Shown piece by piece: positions 32,295 through 42,815 of a stretch of DNA of 64,000 bases. Source of the stretch: Riptortus pedestris (Eukaryota; Arthropoda; Insecta; Hemiptera; Alydidae); contig CM032228.1 in assembly GCA_019009955.1 (NCBI GenBank), positions 256,190,001 to 256,254,000 of the forward strand, written 5' to 3'. The translations under genes were made by a program, and so were the position numbers. A model generated the notes under the pieces. That model was not told where the DNA came from. It searched no databases and saw nothing but the letters and a program-made list of their open reading frames with translations. The stretch's first letter is position 1, and each line of letters opens with the position of its first letter.

Positions 32295-32512
32295 TCAGCT
32301 TTTAGTAGATTCTCCTTAAGGGAAATAAGCTATTGAGATCGTACTCATGACGCGATTTGGGATTTTTTCTTCCAATGGCCATCGATCCTACACAGAGGAT
32401 GACATAAATGAGGTCCGATAAAAATTTTATATCTATATGTACCTGTTACCACGGTCGCGATTATAGTCTGATCGTTACCAAACTCGACAAATATCGTATT
32501 ATGTAAAAATTT
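32295..32512 (-). mobile_element. Helentron-like (HINE) copy, left part of split
   Basis: AGTAGATTCTCCTTAAGGG end and 3' segment, a near-absent TA tract, and ACGGTCGCGATTATAG. Interrupted at about 32512 and resumed at about 32908. Confidence 0.65.
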
Positions 32513-32720
32513 ATTTATTATTTAGAGCTCCGCAACTGTGGCGACTTGGCTCTTCTTAAACATGGGATGAAAACAAAACAAAAACAAAAAACAAGTAGAC
32601 AAAATAACAAAACAAAGTAATAAGAAATAATATCAAACAAACACAAGAAACAAAATAAGAAGAAACATGTAAACAAAATAACACAAAAGGAACAAGAAAC
32701 ACGAACACAACATATAACTA
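32513..32720 (-). mobile_element. Probable non-LTR 3' tail inside a Helentron-like copy
   Basis: TTTATTTATTATTTAGAGCT and the GCGACTTGGCTC block resemble 19955-20010 (TTTATTTATTTGGTGAGCTC), suggesting a shared retrotransposon 3' end in minus orientation. The remainder is A-rich low complexity. Confidence 0.4.
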
Positions 32721-32724
32721 AAAA

Positions 32725-32830
32725 CAGGTGATACCGGGTGTACAGAAAGTTCTAAGCCTGATTTCAACTTACATATTTTTATTTTTCAATATAGTCCCCC
32801 TCAACAGCAAAGCACTTATTCCACCGCTAA
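32725..32830 (-). pseudogene. mariner transposase C-terminus and end
   Basis: On the minus strand, 32826-32779 encodes RWNKCFAVEGDYIEK and a stop, the highly conserved last residues of mariner-type (Tc1/mariner) transposases. The following GTGTACAGAAAGTTCTAAGC (seen on the plus strand at about 32739-32758) would be the adjacent terminal inverted repeat region. Only this end of the element survives. Confidence 0.75.
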
Positions 32831-32904
32831 ATAAATAAGTGAAAAGAAAACTTGGTGACTTTGACAAAATTATTCATAAAAACAGTAATAATAAATTTCA
32901 ATCT

Positions 32905-33213
32905 TTCAATAAAAGAAAGATCAAGCTCGTTAATGGCTGAAATCGGACAAGGGGGAAGGGTTTAGGGGTGGAGATTTTGGAAAATTCGAAATATCACCGT
33001 TACTATACGTCGGATCGAAAGAGTGTACGGAACCAATCTTATTGAAAATTAAATGCACTATAAATATTTTGATATTCATTTATTTTCTATATTTAATATT
33101 AATCAAGATATTGCTATTTTTCAGGTTTCAGCCTTCAGCAAACCCCCACTTCGCTCATGTTACATAAACAATACTCTGTTATGTAATAAACCAAATTATT
33201 CAAAGCGTAAATA
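32905..33213 (-). mobile_element. Helentron-like (HINE) copy, right part of split
   Basis: AAAGATCAAGCTCGTTAATGG through TTTCAGCCTTCAGCAAACCCC and the ACATAAACAATACTCTG block. The 5' terminus is missing. Confidence 0.65.
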
Positions 33214-33555
33214 TTAGGAGAAAGGGAAAGGGAATCAGCTAGAAAGTAGACTGGTAGTATTTGAGCTACGTCACTATTTGTTATCAGAGCATTTGACAAT
33301 TACATTGATAACATCGGTATGCCATCGCCCTCCACAATCGCCTTGAGCACTTCCTTATCGCCTCCCTTCGAGACAGAAAGTAAACATGACACTTAAATAT
33401 TTTTTTATTTACTTCATATTTTGTGCATCGTATAGAGTAATGTTTCTCTCGTATGGTTAGACAAGAAGAAATTGCTTCAAGAAGGGACCTGCAGATGCAC
33501 AGGCTAGCAGATACTCTGCTAGTGCAATGCGAGCTGGACACCTGTTGATATAAGG
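33214..33555. other. Unassigned; weak minus-strand exon-like patch
   Basis: On the minus strand near 33375-33305, GGDKEVLKAIVEGDGIPM is open after a pyrimidine-rich stretch, but there is no consensus acceptor and a stop follows. Not called. Confidence 0.3.
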
Positions 33556-33558
33556 ATG

Positions 33559-33790
33559 TTAGCAGAATTCCCTTGAGGGGAATCAGCTATTGAGGTCATA
33601 CTGGTGTCGCGGTCTACGAAAAAGTCCCTCAAATGCCCATCGATCCAACCCCAGGAAACGACGTAACCGAGGTGTGCTCAGAATTATATATAATATATTT
33701 GTTACCACTCTAGCTCCCTCAATTCTTATTTGATCCTAACCAAATTCGATTTATAAGCATTTCATACAAAACTAAAGTGAAATTAAAGTC
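33559..33790 (-). mobile_element. Helentron-like (HINE) 3' half, diverged
   Basis: TTAGCAGAATTCCCTTGAGGG end, 3' segment, a residual TATATATAATATA tract, then lost. Confidence 0.6.
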
Positions 33791-33929
33791 TCACTCCCTA
33801 TTCTGAGTGGAAACAAGAAGTTAGCAATTACTCCCTAGATATTTGAGTAACGAAACAAATTACAGAACAAAAATTGAAGAGCATCAATAGTTTAAGACAA
33901 TTTTTTGGCGAGACTAATGATAACAGAGA

Positions 33930-34330
33930 GAATTGCACACGACTAAACCCCCTCCCCCCATTCCACTATTATGGTCAGCCAGTAACTATTATGAACTTGA
34001 GTCATGACTGAAACGGTTAAATATTCAGTAAGGTATACGTTGATGACCTCACCTCACAACAGATGAGACAATATCTCCCAGAATAAAGGCCTCGTGAAAG
34101 CAATATTTGGTATTTAAGCTTTCAGTGGTTCATGATGTAACAGATCATTATTATTAAAGCACAAGTAGGAAGGGGTGTTTACAAAAAACTGAAAACAAAG
34201 TATCCAAATACGAGTATCTTGGTTAATATCCATGATACGTTAAATATGTATATGATAATGTTTGAACATAATTGTTATAAAATGAAGTACCTCGTTGCTT
34301 GCCGCTCCGCGCTGTGATTTTCTACTCCAT
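33930..34330 (+). mobile_element. Diverged Helentron-like (HINE) pieces
   Basis: ACTAAACCCCCTCCCCCC, CAATATTTGGTATTTAAGCTT and TATCTTGGTTAATATCCATG are recognisable but out of order and mutated. Confidence 0.45.
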
Positions 34331-34349
34331 GGCGATAATTACCTTATTT

Positions 34350-34835
34350 ACTCTTATTTGTTATTTAGAGTAACTTTTGTTATATACAATTTTTTCGTAT
34401 ACCGAATTATAAACGAGATATAACACTAAACCCTATAGCGGAAGTGAACAATTTTATTTGGGACAAAAGACCCAACCGAAATAAATAAAACTCGGTATAT
34501 GTATTAGCACTAACGCTTTCATTATAATAAGCCATACTAACATTTCTAGGGACGGGAAGGAGTGGGGGTTATAAGGGAGGCTGATATTAAATATAGTGAT
34601 ATTTCGTTTTTCGGCAAATATGCACATGACAAAAGTTGTTTATTTGGTTATTTAGAGAAACTTTTGTTATATACACTATCGTCGTATAACGAAGTATAAA
34701 GGCGTTATACGCTAAAAATTATAGCGGCAGTCAACAATTTTATTTGGCACAAAACACTCAACCGAACTAAATAAAACACTGGGTATGTGTATTAGTACTA
34801 ACGCCTTCCTTATAATAAGCCATATTAAAATATCT
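34350..34835 (+). mobile_element. Helitron interior fragment
   Basis: Matches the interior of the copies at 1.9-2.2 kb and 59.6-60.0 kb (AGAGTAACTTTTGTTATATAC, CTATAGCGGAAGTGAACAAT, GGGACGGGAAGGAGTGGGGG). Both ends are missing. Confidence 0.7.
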
Positions 34836-35000
34836 AGGTACTGTTTGGTGTGTTTTATGCTAGTGTCGCCATTTTCTCCAGACTGCCCTTTTTCTTCTTC
34901 TACCACGTGACCATGGAGGTAGTCGTCGGAACTCGGGTTGCTAGGCAGCGGCGTGGATGACCAGCTGGGCAAGGACTTTGACGTCATTTCTTTGAGCATA
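34836..35000 (-). CDS. Coding-like fragment of unknown origin
   Basis: The minus strand is open for about 55 codons with balanced protein-like composition: SKSLPSWSSTPLPSNPSSDD then YLHGHVVEEEKGQSGENGD and TSIKHTKQ. A possible donor (CAG followed by GTACCT) falls exactly at the junction with the Helitron fragment, so the match may be coincidental. The other end abuts a plus-strand retrotransposon piece at about 35002. It could be an exon, a retroelement ORF1 scrap or host sequence carried by an insertion. No family recognised. Confidence 0.3.
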
Positions 35001-35001
35001 A

Positions 35002-35815
35002 GTGCCGTATACACTTATAGCGGAATTAAATCATATTAACATGTATTTTTCATGGGTTAAATCACATTCTGATAATTTTAGAAATGAATTGGCCGATAGA
35101 ACTGCTAAGTCTGCTTCAAAAGATTCCCAATTACCAGAATGTTACAATAAAATCTCCAAAGCCCATGTAAAATATATGTTAAAACTCATCTAACTGAAAA
35201 GTGGCAACAACACTGGACTGTAACTAATAAAGGACAACATCTAAAACATTTCAATCCGAACCTTAACAAATACATACAAACTTCTACATTACACAATTAG
35301 TAACAGGACCTGGTACACTAGATTCTTACCACCAACGATTTACCATAAAAGATAACAATACTTGCCCCTGTGATTACTCAACTCCACAAACAAGTCAACA
35401 CTTAATATACGATTGCAGACTACTCACTAACGAACGACAAAAACTAAAACAAGACATTGAACAAAAAAAAGGCGAATTCCCAATAGAATAGGACAGGTTA
35501 TTTTTGAAATATAATAATGCTTTTAAAATGTTTGCAGAACATTCATTTGTTGCAATTAGTAGGTTGAATACTTATAACAGCTAATACAATACTTAAAATA
35601 TTCATGGATATTCAATAATTTTTATTCTTTTTTCTTTCTTTTTCAAGACTAATAATCTTCCCATTATATGTTTTTATTTGACGTTCTTATTGTTATCTTT
35701 TTATATAACTCATAATTTTGAAATAATTTATATATAAATTAATTGTAACACACTACAAATGGATGTGATATGCAAACTTGCATGGGACATGCAGAAACTA
35801 ATAAATGGCCTTCTT
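35002..35815 (+). pseudogene. Non-LTR retrotransposon 3' end with RNase H relic
   Basis: MYFSWVKSHSDNFRNELADR carries the RNase H W-V-K-x-H and N-E-L-A-D motifs (last catalytic Asp). After a stop, TEKWQQHWT and, in another frame, TGPGTLDSYHQRF, CPCDYSTPQTSQHLIYDCRL form the C-x-C-(x)n-H-x(4)-C segment normal after RNase H in these elements. The 3' UTR ends with CTAATAAATGGCC and a TG microsatellite. Similar relics in the opposite orientation occur at 43.8, 51.4 and 57.3 kb. Confidence 0.7.
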
Positions 35816-35864
35816 GTGTGTTTGTGTGTGTGTGTGTGTGTCTGTGTGTGTGTGTGTGTGTGTC

Positions 35865-35905
<41 letters not shown>

Positions 35906-35966
35906 CTGTGTGTGTGTGTTGATATTTAGATTCGCATGAATGGTCTCATGCGAATCTAAATATCAA
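35816..35966. repeat. (TG)n microsatellite and perfect 21-bp hairpin
   Basis: TG repeats (35816-35918) are followed by a perfect inverted repeat: 35919-35939 pairs with 35946-35966 across a 6-base loop ATGGTC. The arm reads TTGATATTTAGATTCGCATG plus A. No flanking terminal duplication was seen. Confidence 0.9.
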
Positions 35967-35969
35967 GAT

Positions 35970-36514
35970 GGTTGACCTCCAAAATGGGGCCATGAAGAAA
36001 ATTCAAAATATAGCCGTTATCATAAGTCGGATTGAAAAATTCTATAGGGCCAATCTCATTGTAAATTGAAATTCCTACAAATATAGTTTCATATATATAT
36101 ATAAAACTATATCCAGAACATATTTGCATGTATCTCGTATAATAAAGGTCTTTTACATACAATTTTTGGTATTTAGACTTCAAATAATGTGTTCTATTGT
36201 GTAGCAGAGTATTGTTTGTGTAACATGAGTAGAAGTGGGGGTTTGCTGAAGGCAGAAAACTGGAAAATGCAAATATCTCGGTTAATATTCAAGATGGTGA
36301 ATAAATATATACAACAATATTTATAGTAAGCTTAATTTGCAATAAGATTGGTTCTATACAATTTTTCGATCCGACCAATGGTGACGGAGATATTTTGAAT
36401 TTTCGAAAATCCTCCCCTCTAAACCCCTCCTCCCTCTGGCTCGATTTCAGCCATTAACGAACTCGGTCTTTCTTTTTACATAAAACGACTAAATATCGAG
36501 TTTGGTAACGATTA
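35970..36514. mobile_element. Inverted Helentron-like (HINE) pieces
   Basis: A minus-oriented core (GAAAATTCAAAATATAGCCG, AATCTCATTGTAAATTG) is followed by a plus-oriented long-subfamily region (ATGAGTAGAAGTGGGGGTTT, then AAATATCTCGGTTAATATTC, core to TTTGGTAACGATTAAAC). No termini on either. Confidence 0.55.
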
Positions 36515-36914
36515 AACAATAATCTTATTTGATCGTAACCAAAATCGATATAATAGAGTTTCATACAAAACTAAAGGTAGAGTTCGTCAATGGCTGAAAT
36601 CGAGCCAGTTGGAAAGAGGCGGATTTCGAAATTTCTTCATTATTATACTTAGAATAGAAAAACTGTATGGAATCTTATAGTAAATCAAATGTCCTAGAAA
36701 TGTTGCAATTTTTCTTGATTATTAACCAAGGCATTCGTATTTTTTAGTAAACCCCCCCACTCCTACTCATGTCACATTAACAATAAGCTAATGATGGAGC
36801 ATTTTGTATCTTCCTTAAATACCAAAAATTGCTCTCATTGAACTTCTACTCTTTGAGATAAATGCATATACGTGGGAAATCTGCTTTGCTAACGCAGCCA
36901 CTGTCTGTCGGACA
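36515..36914 (-). mobile_element. Helentron-like (HINE) 5' half, upstream of the promoter
   Basis: Diverged core, then ACGTGGGAAATCTGCTTTGC and GCAGCCACTGTCTGTCGGAC. It ends about 160 bases before the TATA box of the secreted-peptide gene. Confidence 0.6.
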
Positions 36915-37073
36915 ATTCATTGAGTGTGGCGAATGTAAAATGAAAACAGGTGTCTGGTTTGCTAAATCATGGGATATTAATAGTTTTGCTAATTAGTGAC
37001 AATTCAACCAATCTGCCTCAGCTGTTTGTCCGAGGAAACAAATACCTCTGCTTAATGATCTTGATATCAGCTG

Positions 37074-37112
37074 TATAAATAGAATGGATAATATCTTATT
37101 TATTCCAGTTGC
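37074..37112 (+). promoter_or_regulatory. Core promoter: TATA box and initiator-like site
   Basis: TATAAATA at 37074-37081. An initiator-like CCAGTT has its A at 37107, 33 bases after the first T of the box, a normal TATA-to-start distance in arthropods. The inferred transcript would have a 47-base leader with no upstream ATG before the start codon at 37154. Confidence 0.5.
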
Positions 37113-37171
37113 TGGAGCATTTTGGATTACTGCATCACTCCTGGAACACCGACATGTATCCTGTCATATTT
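37107..37171 (+). CDS. Secreted Pro/Tyr-rich peptide gene, exon 1
   Basis: Coding part 37154-37171: ATG in acceptable context (G at -3) followed by YPVIF, then a consensus donor GTAAG with phase 0. It supplies the n-region and start of the hydrophobic core of a signal peptide that is completed by exon 2. A TATA box and initiator-like site lie at the right distance upstream. Because only six codons are involved, the strongest support is how well it joins exon 2: together they read MYPVIF + ILMFGLAVASPAVSLDE, a good leader with a likely cut after AVA or SPA. Alternative: translation could start at the ATG within exon 2, giving a shorter leader. Confidence 0.5.
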
Positions 37172-37333
37172 GTAAGCATTTAAACGTATATTTATTTTTA
37201 CTCGTGTATATTTAGACATTAAAGGCGCTACGAGAAACTAGTGATTTTCTTAACCCTTTTTTTTATTTATTTATTCAAGAGTAGCCCGGAACATCAGGAG
37301 CCGCGTTTTGGCTCAATGTTTTGCAATGCAAAA

Positions 37334-37708
37334 TAAAAAAAAAGTCTGTCACGCAGGGGCTGCGTAAACTAAGCAGATTTCCCTCGTGAAGTGTTACAAT
37401 ACATAAATCTGCCTAATAACAACAGTAGCAGTAGGGAATCTCTAAACCTATTCACGAGGAACGAATAGTTACGGAAACGGCCGCACTAGCTCTGTGGAAA
37501 GTCTCGAACATAGCCGACTACTGCCGACCACACACACAATACAAATGCAAATATCTCGGTTAATATTCAAGATACAGAATAAATGTATAGAACAATATTT
37601 ATAGAAAAGTTAATTTGCAATAAGATTGATTCTATTCCATTGTTCGGTCCGACGCATAATAACGGATATATTTGGAATTTTCAAAAATCCTCCTCTAAAC
37701 CCCTACCC

Positions 37709-37755
<47 letters not shown>

Positions 37756-37851
37756 GAACGGACCTCATTTTAGTCATCTCCTGGGTAGGATCGATGGACA
37801 CTTGAGGAAATTTTTCATAACTCGCGTCATGAGTACGACCTCAATAGCTAA
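37334..37851 (+). mobile_element. Helentron-like (HINE) copy lacking the 3' palindrome
   Basis: Intact 5' end (GTCTGTCACGCAGGGGCTGC), core with a short C-rich box, TA tract 37710-37750 and 3' segment ending CAATAGCTAATAAC. As in the copy ending at 30408, the palindrome is missing exactly between the GCT repeats. Confidence 0.75.
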
Positions 37852-38177
37852 TAACACTGCTGAACCAACAAATACAAGTCTGTCACGCAAGTGCTGCGTA
37901 AACTATGCAGATTTCCCACCTGCTCGTGTAACACACTTGTCATCTTATCTCTCCAATTATTCTCTATTTACATGTTAAAAAACAAATGAGTAGAAGGGTC
38001 GTTAGTAAGTGTGTGCATTATCAGAGTTCTGAAACTAAAAATGCAAGTAGTACGCTAACATTCCAGTTTAAAAATACAAGAATATTTCATTTTTATTTTT
38101 GTAAGAGCTTCGCAATTTGCGAATGTTGCTAACTTAAATATAAATTCCGTCACGCAGTGATTATTTAATTATAGTAG

Positions 38178-38405
38178 GGGGCTCAGGTTAGTCACGCGAG
38201 ATAAAGCGTTGACCTTTATCTCACATGACAAGCCTAGAGTGGCGAGTTCGATTCTCGCCTGGGCAAAGGAAATTATTTAGTGACGAAATTCATTATATAA
38301 TATCCTAAAATCCCACCCTGGCTAGAAAAGAGTGGTAACCTGTAGATAACCCGTCCCAATTAGCCTCAGTTGCAAAAGTGTACGTTAATAATTAATAATA
38401 ATTAT
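38178..38405 (+). repeat. tRNA-derived SINE
   Basis: The head GGGCTCAGGTTAGTCACGCG (A-box region) and GGCGAGTTCGATTCTCGCC (B box with pairing flanks) are followed by the body TTTAGTGACGAAATTCATTA, CCCACCCTGGCTAGAAAAG, CCGTCCCAATTAGCC and an AT tail of ATTAATAATTA. The copy at 40672-40905 shares the whole layout, so this is a dispersed SINE and not a tRNA gene. Confidence 0.8.
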
Positions 38406-38657
38406 AATAAGTGCTATCCATGTTCGTGGATCCAATTATTCACGGTGTGTCAAACAGTGGAGAGTGATTGAATAGGAACTCATTTTCATTTATTCACCAA
38501 ACATCAAATTTCTTTATTCTATAAGCCTCCATCTGTTACTTGGCCCCTACGGAAAATGAATACGGGAAGTATAATTGAACACATTTAAGCATTGCTATAA
38601 AAATACCATCCTTATTCAGTCAACAATAATTTCTTCGGCATCGCTGCTTACCTTAGC

Positions 38658-38796
38658 TATTGTATAATTTCGAACAAACCTCATTTTCATCATCTCCTGG
38701 GTAGGATCTATTCTATGTTCATTTCGGGTAAGTTAGTCGAAAATCTCGTCAAAGCACAACCTAAATAGCTGATTTCCCTTAAGGGGAATCTACTAA
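38658..38796 (+). mobile_element. Helentron-like (HINE) 3' end
   Basis: Begins just after the TA position (ATAATTTCGAACAAACCTC) and ends GATTTCCCTTAAGGGGAATC then TACTAA. Confidence 0.65.
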
Positions 38797-38987
38797 ATGT
38801 GGACGTTAATAAATAATAACAATAATTATAAAGACACGATTTATTTTATGACGGAGCATTATAAGCATGTAGTACATCCATTATGAGCATATGTATATCC
38901 ATCAGGAGCCATTGCTAGATTATTCAATAGAAATATCATTTACTATTGGTAATTGCATTTAAATGCTAATGTTGTATTCTGTTTCAG

Positions 38988-39037
38988 ATATTAATGTTCG
39001 GGCTGGCCGTAGCATCCCCAGCTGTGTCATTGGACGA
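38988..39037 (+). CDS. Secreted Pro/Tyr-rich peptide gene, exon 2
   Basis: Bounded by TTCTGTTTCAG and GTAAGT, both consensus. It reads ILMFGLAVASPAVSLDE with the last codon split after two bases (phase 2). This is the hydrophobic core and cleavage region of a signal peptide followed by the first mature residues. In the other two frames the segment has no comparable leader. It fits exon 1 (phase 0) and exon 3 (which supplies the third base of the Glu codon). Confidence is higher than for exon 1 because splice sites, leader character and phase all agree. Confidence 0.65.
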
Positions 39038-39116
39038 GTAAGTATCATTTTACACCGATATTATGTTTATTGCTCATGAATAAATTAGGGGGTTCTGAGT
39101 CTGGTGGTGGAGAACA

Positions 39117-39231
39117 TTTAGCTTAAGGGGAAATCTGCTATTCAGAATGTACTCACGCTATTTTCGAAATATTTACACTAATGTTCATCAATCCTACCTA
39201 GTAGATGACGAAAATTAGGTCCAGTCAAAAT

Positions 39232-39302
<71 letters not shown>

Positions 39303-39717
39303 CTGTTAACGCTCTAGCGGTCGCAATTTTTGTTTAATCGTTACCAAACTTCATATTTAAGCGTTTTACGTAAAAAGAGAGATCAAGTTCGTTAATGGCT
39401 GAACTCGGACCAGTGGGAGGGGGGGGTTTAGAGGGGAGGATTTTCGAAAATTGCAAATTAAATGGACTATAACTATTGTTCTATACATTTATTCTGTATC
39501 TTGAATATTAACCGAGATATTTGCATTTGTATTCTGCATCTGATGTGCTCGGCTAACATCCGGATGTTCGAACTTTCCGCCGTGAGCTAGTTCGGGCCGT
39601 TTTCGTAACTATTTGACTCTCTATTACTAGGCAGATTTCTCTATTGTATAACTTCACGTGGGAAATCTGCTTAGTTTACGCAGCCCCTACCTCACGGACT
39701 TTTTTTTGTTAACACGT
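39117..39717 (-). mobile_element. Helentron-like (HINE) complete copy in intron 2
   Basis: Damaged 3' end (AGCTTAAGGGGAAATCTGC), long TA tract 39235-39298, core, 5' end CAGCCCCTACCTCACGGAC. It starts 80 bases after exon 2. Confidence 0.7.
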
Positions 39718-39737
39718 TACCAAACTGTATAAGTTCG

Positions 39738-40316
39738 TCACGCATTTGCCTTTACCTCGAAAAGTAAAAGTTCAAAGAGAACAGTATTTTCTATCTAGGC
39801 TTCAAATATCATGCTTCATAATTTTACAACTTACTGTCACTATGACATGAGTAGGAGTGGGGGATTTACTGAAGATCGAAAACTAAATAAATGCAAATAT
39901 CTCGGTTAATGAACATGATAGAGCAAAAACGTACATAACAACATTTATTCTGCATTCCATTTACAATAAGATTGGCCCTATATACTTTTTCGATCCGATG
40001 AATAGTAACGGAGATATTTCGAATTTTCGAAATTCGCCTTTCTCTCACCACCACCCCCCCTCCCTCCCGCTAGTCGCCATTAACGAACTCGATCTTTCTT
40101 TTTACATAAGACGATTAAATACCAAGTTTGGTAGCTATTAAATAAAAGTTGCGACCTCTAGAGCGTTAACAGATTAATATACATATATAGTTCTCAATGG
40201 CCCTAATTTTCGTCATCTCCTGGGTAGGATCGATGGGCATTTGAAGAAAATTGTTGAAAATCTCGACATGAGTACGACCTCAATAGCTGGTTTCCTTTAA
40301 AGGAAATCAGCTAAAA
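39738..40316 (+). mobile_element. Helentron-like (HINE) copy
   Basis: A diverged 5' end (TTCGTCACGCATTTGCC), core, a tiny TATACATATATAG tract, and a 3' end GGTTTCCTTTAAAGGAAATC followed by AGCTAA. Confidence 0.65.
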
Positions 40317-40329
40317 CTGAAGATAAAGC

Positions 40330-40665
40330 TTTTTAACGGCTGAAATGCGTCCAGTGACGGGAGGGTTTTAGAGGTCCCTTTCCCAACCCTTTTACTTTTC
40401 TGTTTTTTCACGTACAAATAGACAATATACACTGAGATGAGATGACATGCCCAGCACATGGGGAATCTCCTTGATTAACTCAGTGGACGTTTTGATTAAT
40501 AATCCACTTTCTAGTATACCACGGTTGGAATAAGGATCTTGTTTAGTATGTTGCTGTATAAATTTCCTGTATCGATTCCTCTGATGTATCTGAACCAAGA
40601 GCAATTAAACCTCTCTGCCTAAAACCACAAGACGCCTCCTTCAATATTGTAATTAATTAATCTTA
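40330..40665. other. Unassigned; minus-strand open frame without domain
   Basis: A 70-codon minus frame (40392-40604; IHQRNRYRKFIQQHTKQDPY) looks protein-like but has no recognised motif and no splice sites. Possibly a retroelement scrap. Confidence 0.3.
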
Positions 40666-40671
40666 GATTAA

Positions 40672-40905
40672 CCTGATGATCTCAGGTTAGTCACGTGACT
40701 CGAGTCGTTGGCCTTAATCTCACATGGCTAACCTAGAGTGGCGAGTTCCATTCCCTGTCTGGCGAATAGGAATTTATTTAGTGATGGAATTCATTAAAGA
40801 AATCCTTAGTCCCACCCTGGCTAGAAAAGGGTGGTGACCTGTAGGTAACTCGTCCCAATTAGCCATAGCAGCACAAAATTGACATTAATAAATAAAATTC
40901 CTTTT
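40672..40905 (+). repeat. tRNA-derived SINE
   Basis: Second full copy of the SINE at 38178, with a mutated B box (GCGAGTTCCATTCCC) and the body blocks TTTAGTGATGGAATTCATTA, CCCACCCTGGCTAGAAAAG and GTCCCAATTAGCC. Confidence 0.8.
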
Positions 40906-41046
40906 CCCTAATGATGGTTACGACCAGAGGCAAACTAACCAAACAACTTATAAAAACCCTAAGCACAGAGGCTGCGTGACCTAAGCAGATTTCCCACATG
41001 TAGGAATGACATGCTACTGATCTCATCTCAGCCTATATTCCCCATA

Positions 41047-41284
41047 CAAAAACGTCCGTCACGCAGGGGCTGCGTAAACTGAGCAGGTTTCCCACGTGAA
41101 GTTTAGCAATAGAGAAATCTGCCTACTAATAACGCAAGTAGTAACGAATCTCTAAACCAATTCACGAGTGACGAACAGTTACGGAAACGGCCGAACTAGT
41201 TTTCGGTTAATATTCAAGATACAGAATAAATAAATACCTTATAAACGATTAAACAAAAATTGCGACCGCTAGAGCGGTAACAGA

Positions 41285-41326
<42 letters not shown>

Positions 41327-41469
41327 TATATACAAATAAAATATATAATTTTGAACGGACCTCATTTTCGTCTTCTCCTGGGTAGGATCGATGGACATTT
41401 GAAGAAATTTTCGGAAATCGCGTCAAGAATAAGCTGTCAATAGCTGATTTCCCTGAAAGGAAATCTAAT
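41047..41469 (+). mobile_element. Helentron-like (HINE) shortened copy
   Basis: GTCCGTCACGCAGGGGCTGC start, most of the core deleted (jump from CGAACTAGTTTTCGG to AAACGATTAAACAAAAATTG), TA tract, 3' end GATTTCCCTGAAAGGAAATC. Confidence 0.75.
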
Positions 41470-41851
41470 GAAATGTTTAAATGTACATAAATTAAGCTCT
41501 TAAACCCAATAGTGCATTTGAATTTTAACAAGAAAAAAGTCTAATTTATTCAGTCCGTCTTTAAAAGGAGTTTTGTGAAAAGATAATTGAAAGGAAATCC
41601 AAAGCAGACATATTGGAAGTGTAAAATTGGAATCGAAGAAGTTATAAAAGGAGATGTAATGAGTCTTCCGGATTCATTTTCTTTCTCAGATAACTCAATT
41701 TTCCTTCTTCTTCCTGAGAAAATTAGCTTCCCACTCCAGACAGCGATGGATTTTCCATAGATGACTTCTCCGAACATGAGTAGCTAAAAGGAATAAACTA
41801 CGTCACACTGGGTAAAAAAGTACGTCTCCTATCAGCTCATATTCTCTATTA
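41470..41851. other. Unassigned; minus-strand frame with no family
   Basis: A 75-codon minus frame (41550-41777; IYGKSIAVWSGKLIFSG, then RRRKIELSEKENE) is protein-like, but no domain or splice sites were recognised. Confidence 0.3.
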
Positions 41852-41959
41852 GCCTGAAGGGAAATCTGTTATTGAGGTCGTACTCAAGACGCGATTTTCG
41901 AAAACTTTCTTCAAATGTCCGTGAATCCTACCTAGGAGATGACGAAAATGAGGACCGTT

Positions 41960-42039
<80 letters not shown>

Positions 42040-42715
42040 ATTAACGCTCTAGCGGTTGCAGTTTTTGTTTAATCGTCAACAAACTCTGTATTTACTCTTT
42101 TTATGTAATAAGACAGATCAAGTTCGTTAATGGCTGAAATCGAACCAGTGGGAGGGGGGTTTTAGAGGGGGATTTTCGAAAATTCAAAATATCTCCGTTA
42201 TTATATGTCTGATCGAAAAATTGTATAGAACCAGTCTTAATTAAAATTTACTATAAATATTGTTATTACGTTTATTCTCTATCATGAATATTAACCGAGA
42301 TATTTGCATTTTTATGAAGTCTGTAGTCGGGTATAGTTCGGATTAAGTCGACCATTTTCGTCATTTCTCGGCTCAGCTGGACGCTTCTTCTAACCTTACC
42401 TGTCGTTTCTAACCTTACCTTACCTTTGTTATTTAGTGTGTGATTTATGCAAATACGATCTGTTCATCCGCCGCCCCCTTCTTTAGTTCTTGTACTACTA
42501 AAGTTTGAGTTATTAAAATATAAATTATTTTTACAATTCAGAAGCCGTTTCGGTTGGGAATTTATTAAAATTAACTGAGAGATTTCTTATTACCGTTTGT
42601 ATTTACTCATGGTGGGCTTGTATTAGGGTGAGGAGTATGCAGATTTCTCTATTATAAAACTTCACATGGGAAATCTGCTTAGTTTACGCAGCCCCTGCAT
42701 GACGGACTTTTTATA
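41852..42715 (-). mobile_element. Helentron-like (HINE) complete copy
   Basis: CCTGAAGGGAAATCTG end, long TA tract 41965-42038, core, the CTAACCTTACCTTACC subterminal, and 5' end GCAGCCCCTGCATGACGGAC. Confidence 0.75.
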
Positions 42716-42815
42716 AGTATAAAGGCGATGAGTAAAAAGGCTATTTGGGGGGGAGTGGGGGGGGGTTGTAAAAGTATAAAAGCAAAGTACAGATAACTCA
42801 CTTAATTCTTGAGTT

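Larger units (their letters stand above)
37172..38987 (+). other. Intron 1 of the secreted-peptide gene
   Basis: Begins GTAAGC and ends TTCTGTTTCAG. It contains Helentron-like copies at 37334-37851 and 38658-38796, 5'-end scraps at about 37873 and 38143, and a SINE at 38178-38405. Confidence 0.45.

Noticed and set aside
33300..33380. Minus-strand coding exon (GGDKEVLKAIVEGDGIPM)
   Set aside because: Protein-like but with no consensus acceptor, followed quickly by a stop; only about 20 codons.
34712..35014. Single 100-codon minus-strand gene
   Set aside because: Its last third is Helitron interior sequence shared with copies at 2.1 and 59.8 kb; only 34836-35000 is unexplained and is listed separately.
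38178..38405. tRNA gene
   Set aside because: A B box and part of an A box are present, but the same sequence with a long body recurs at 40.7 kb and no cloverleaf fits. It is a SINE.
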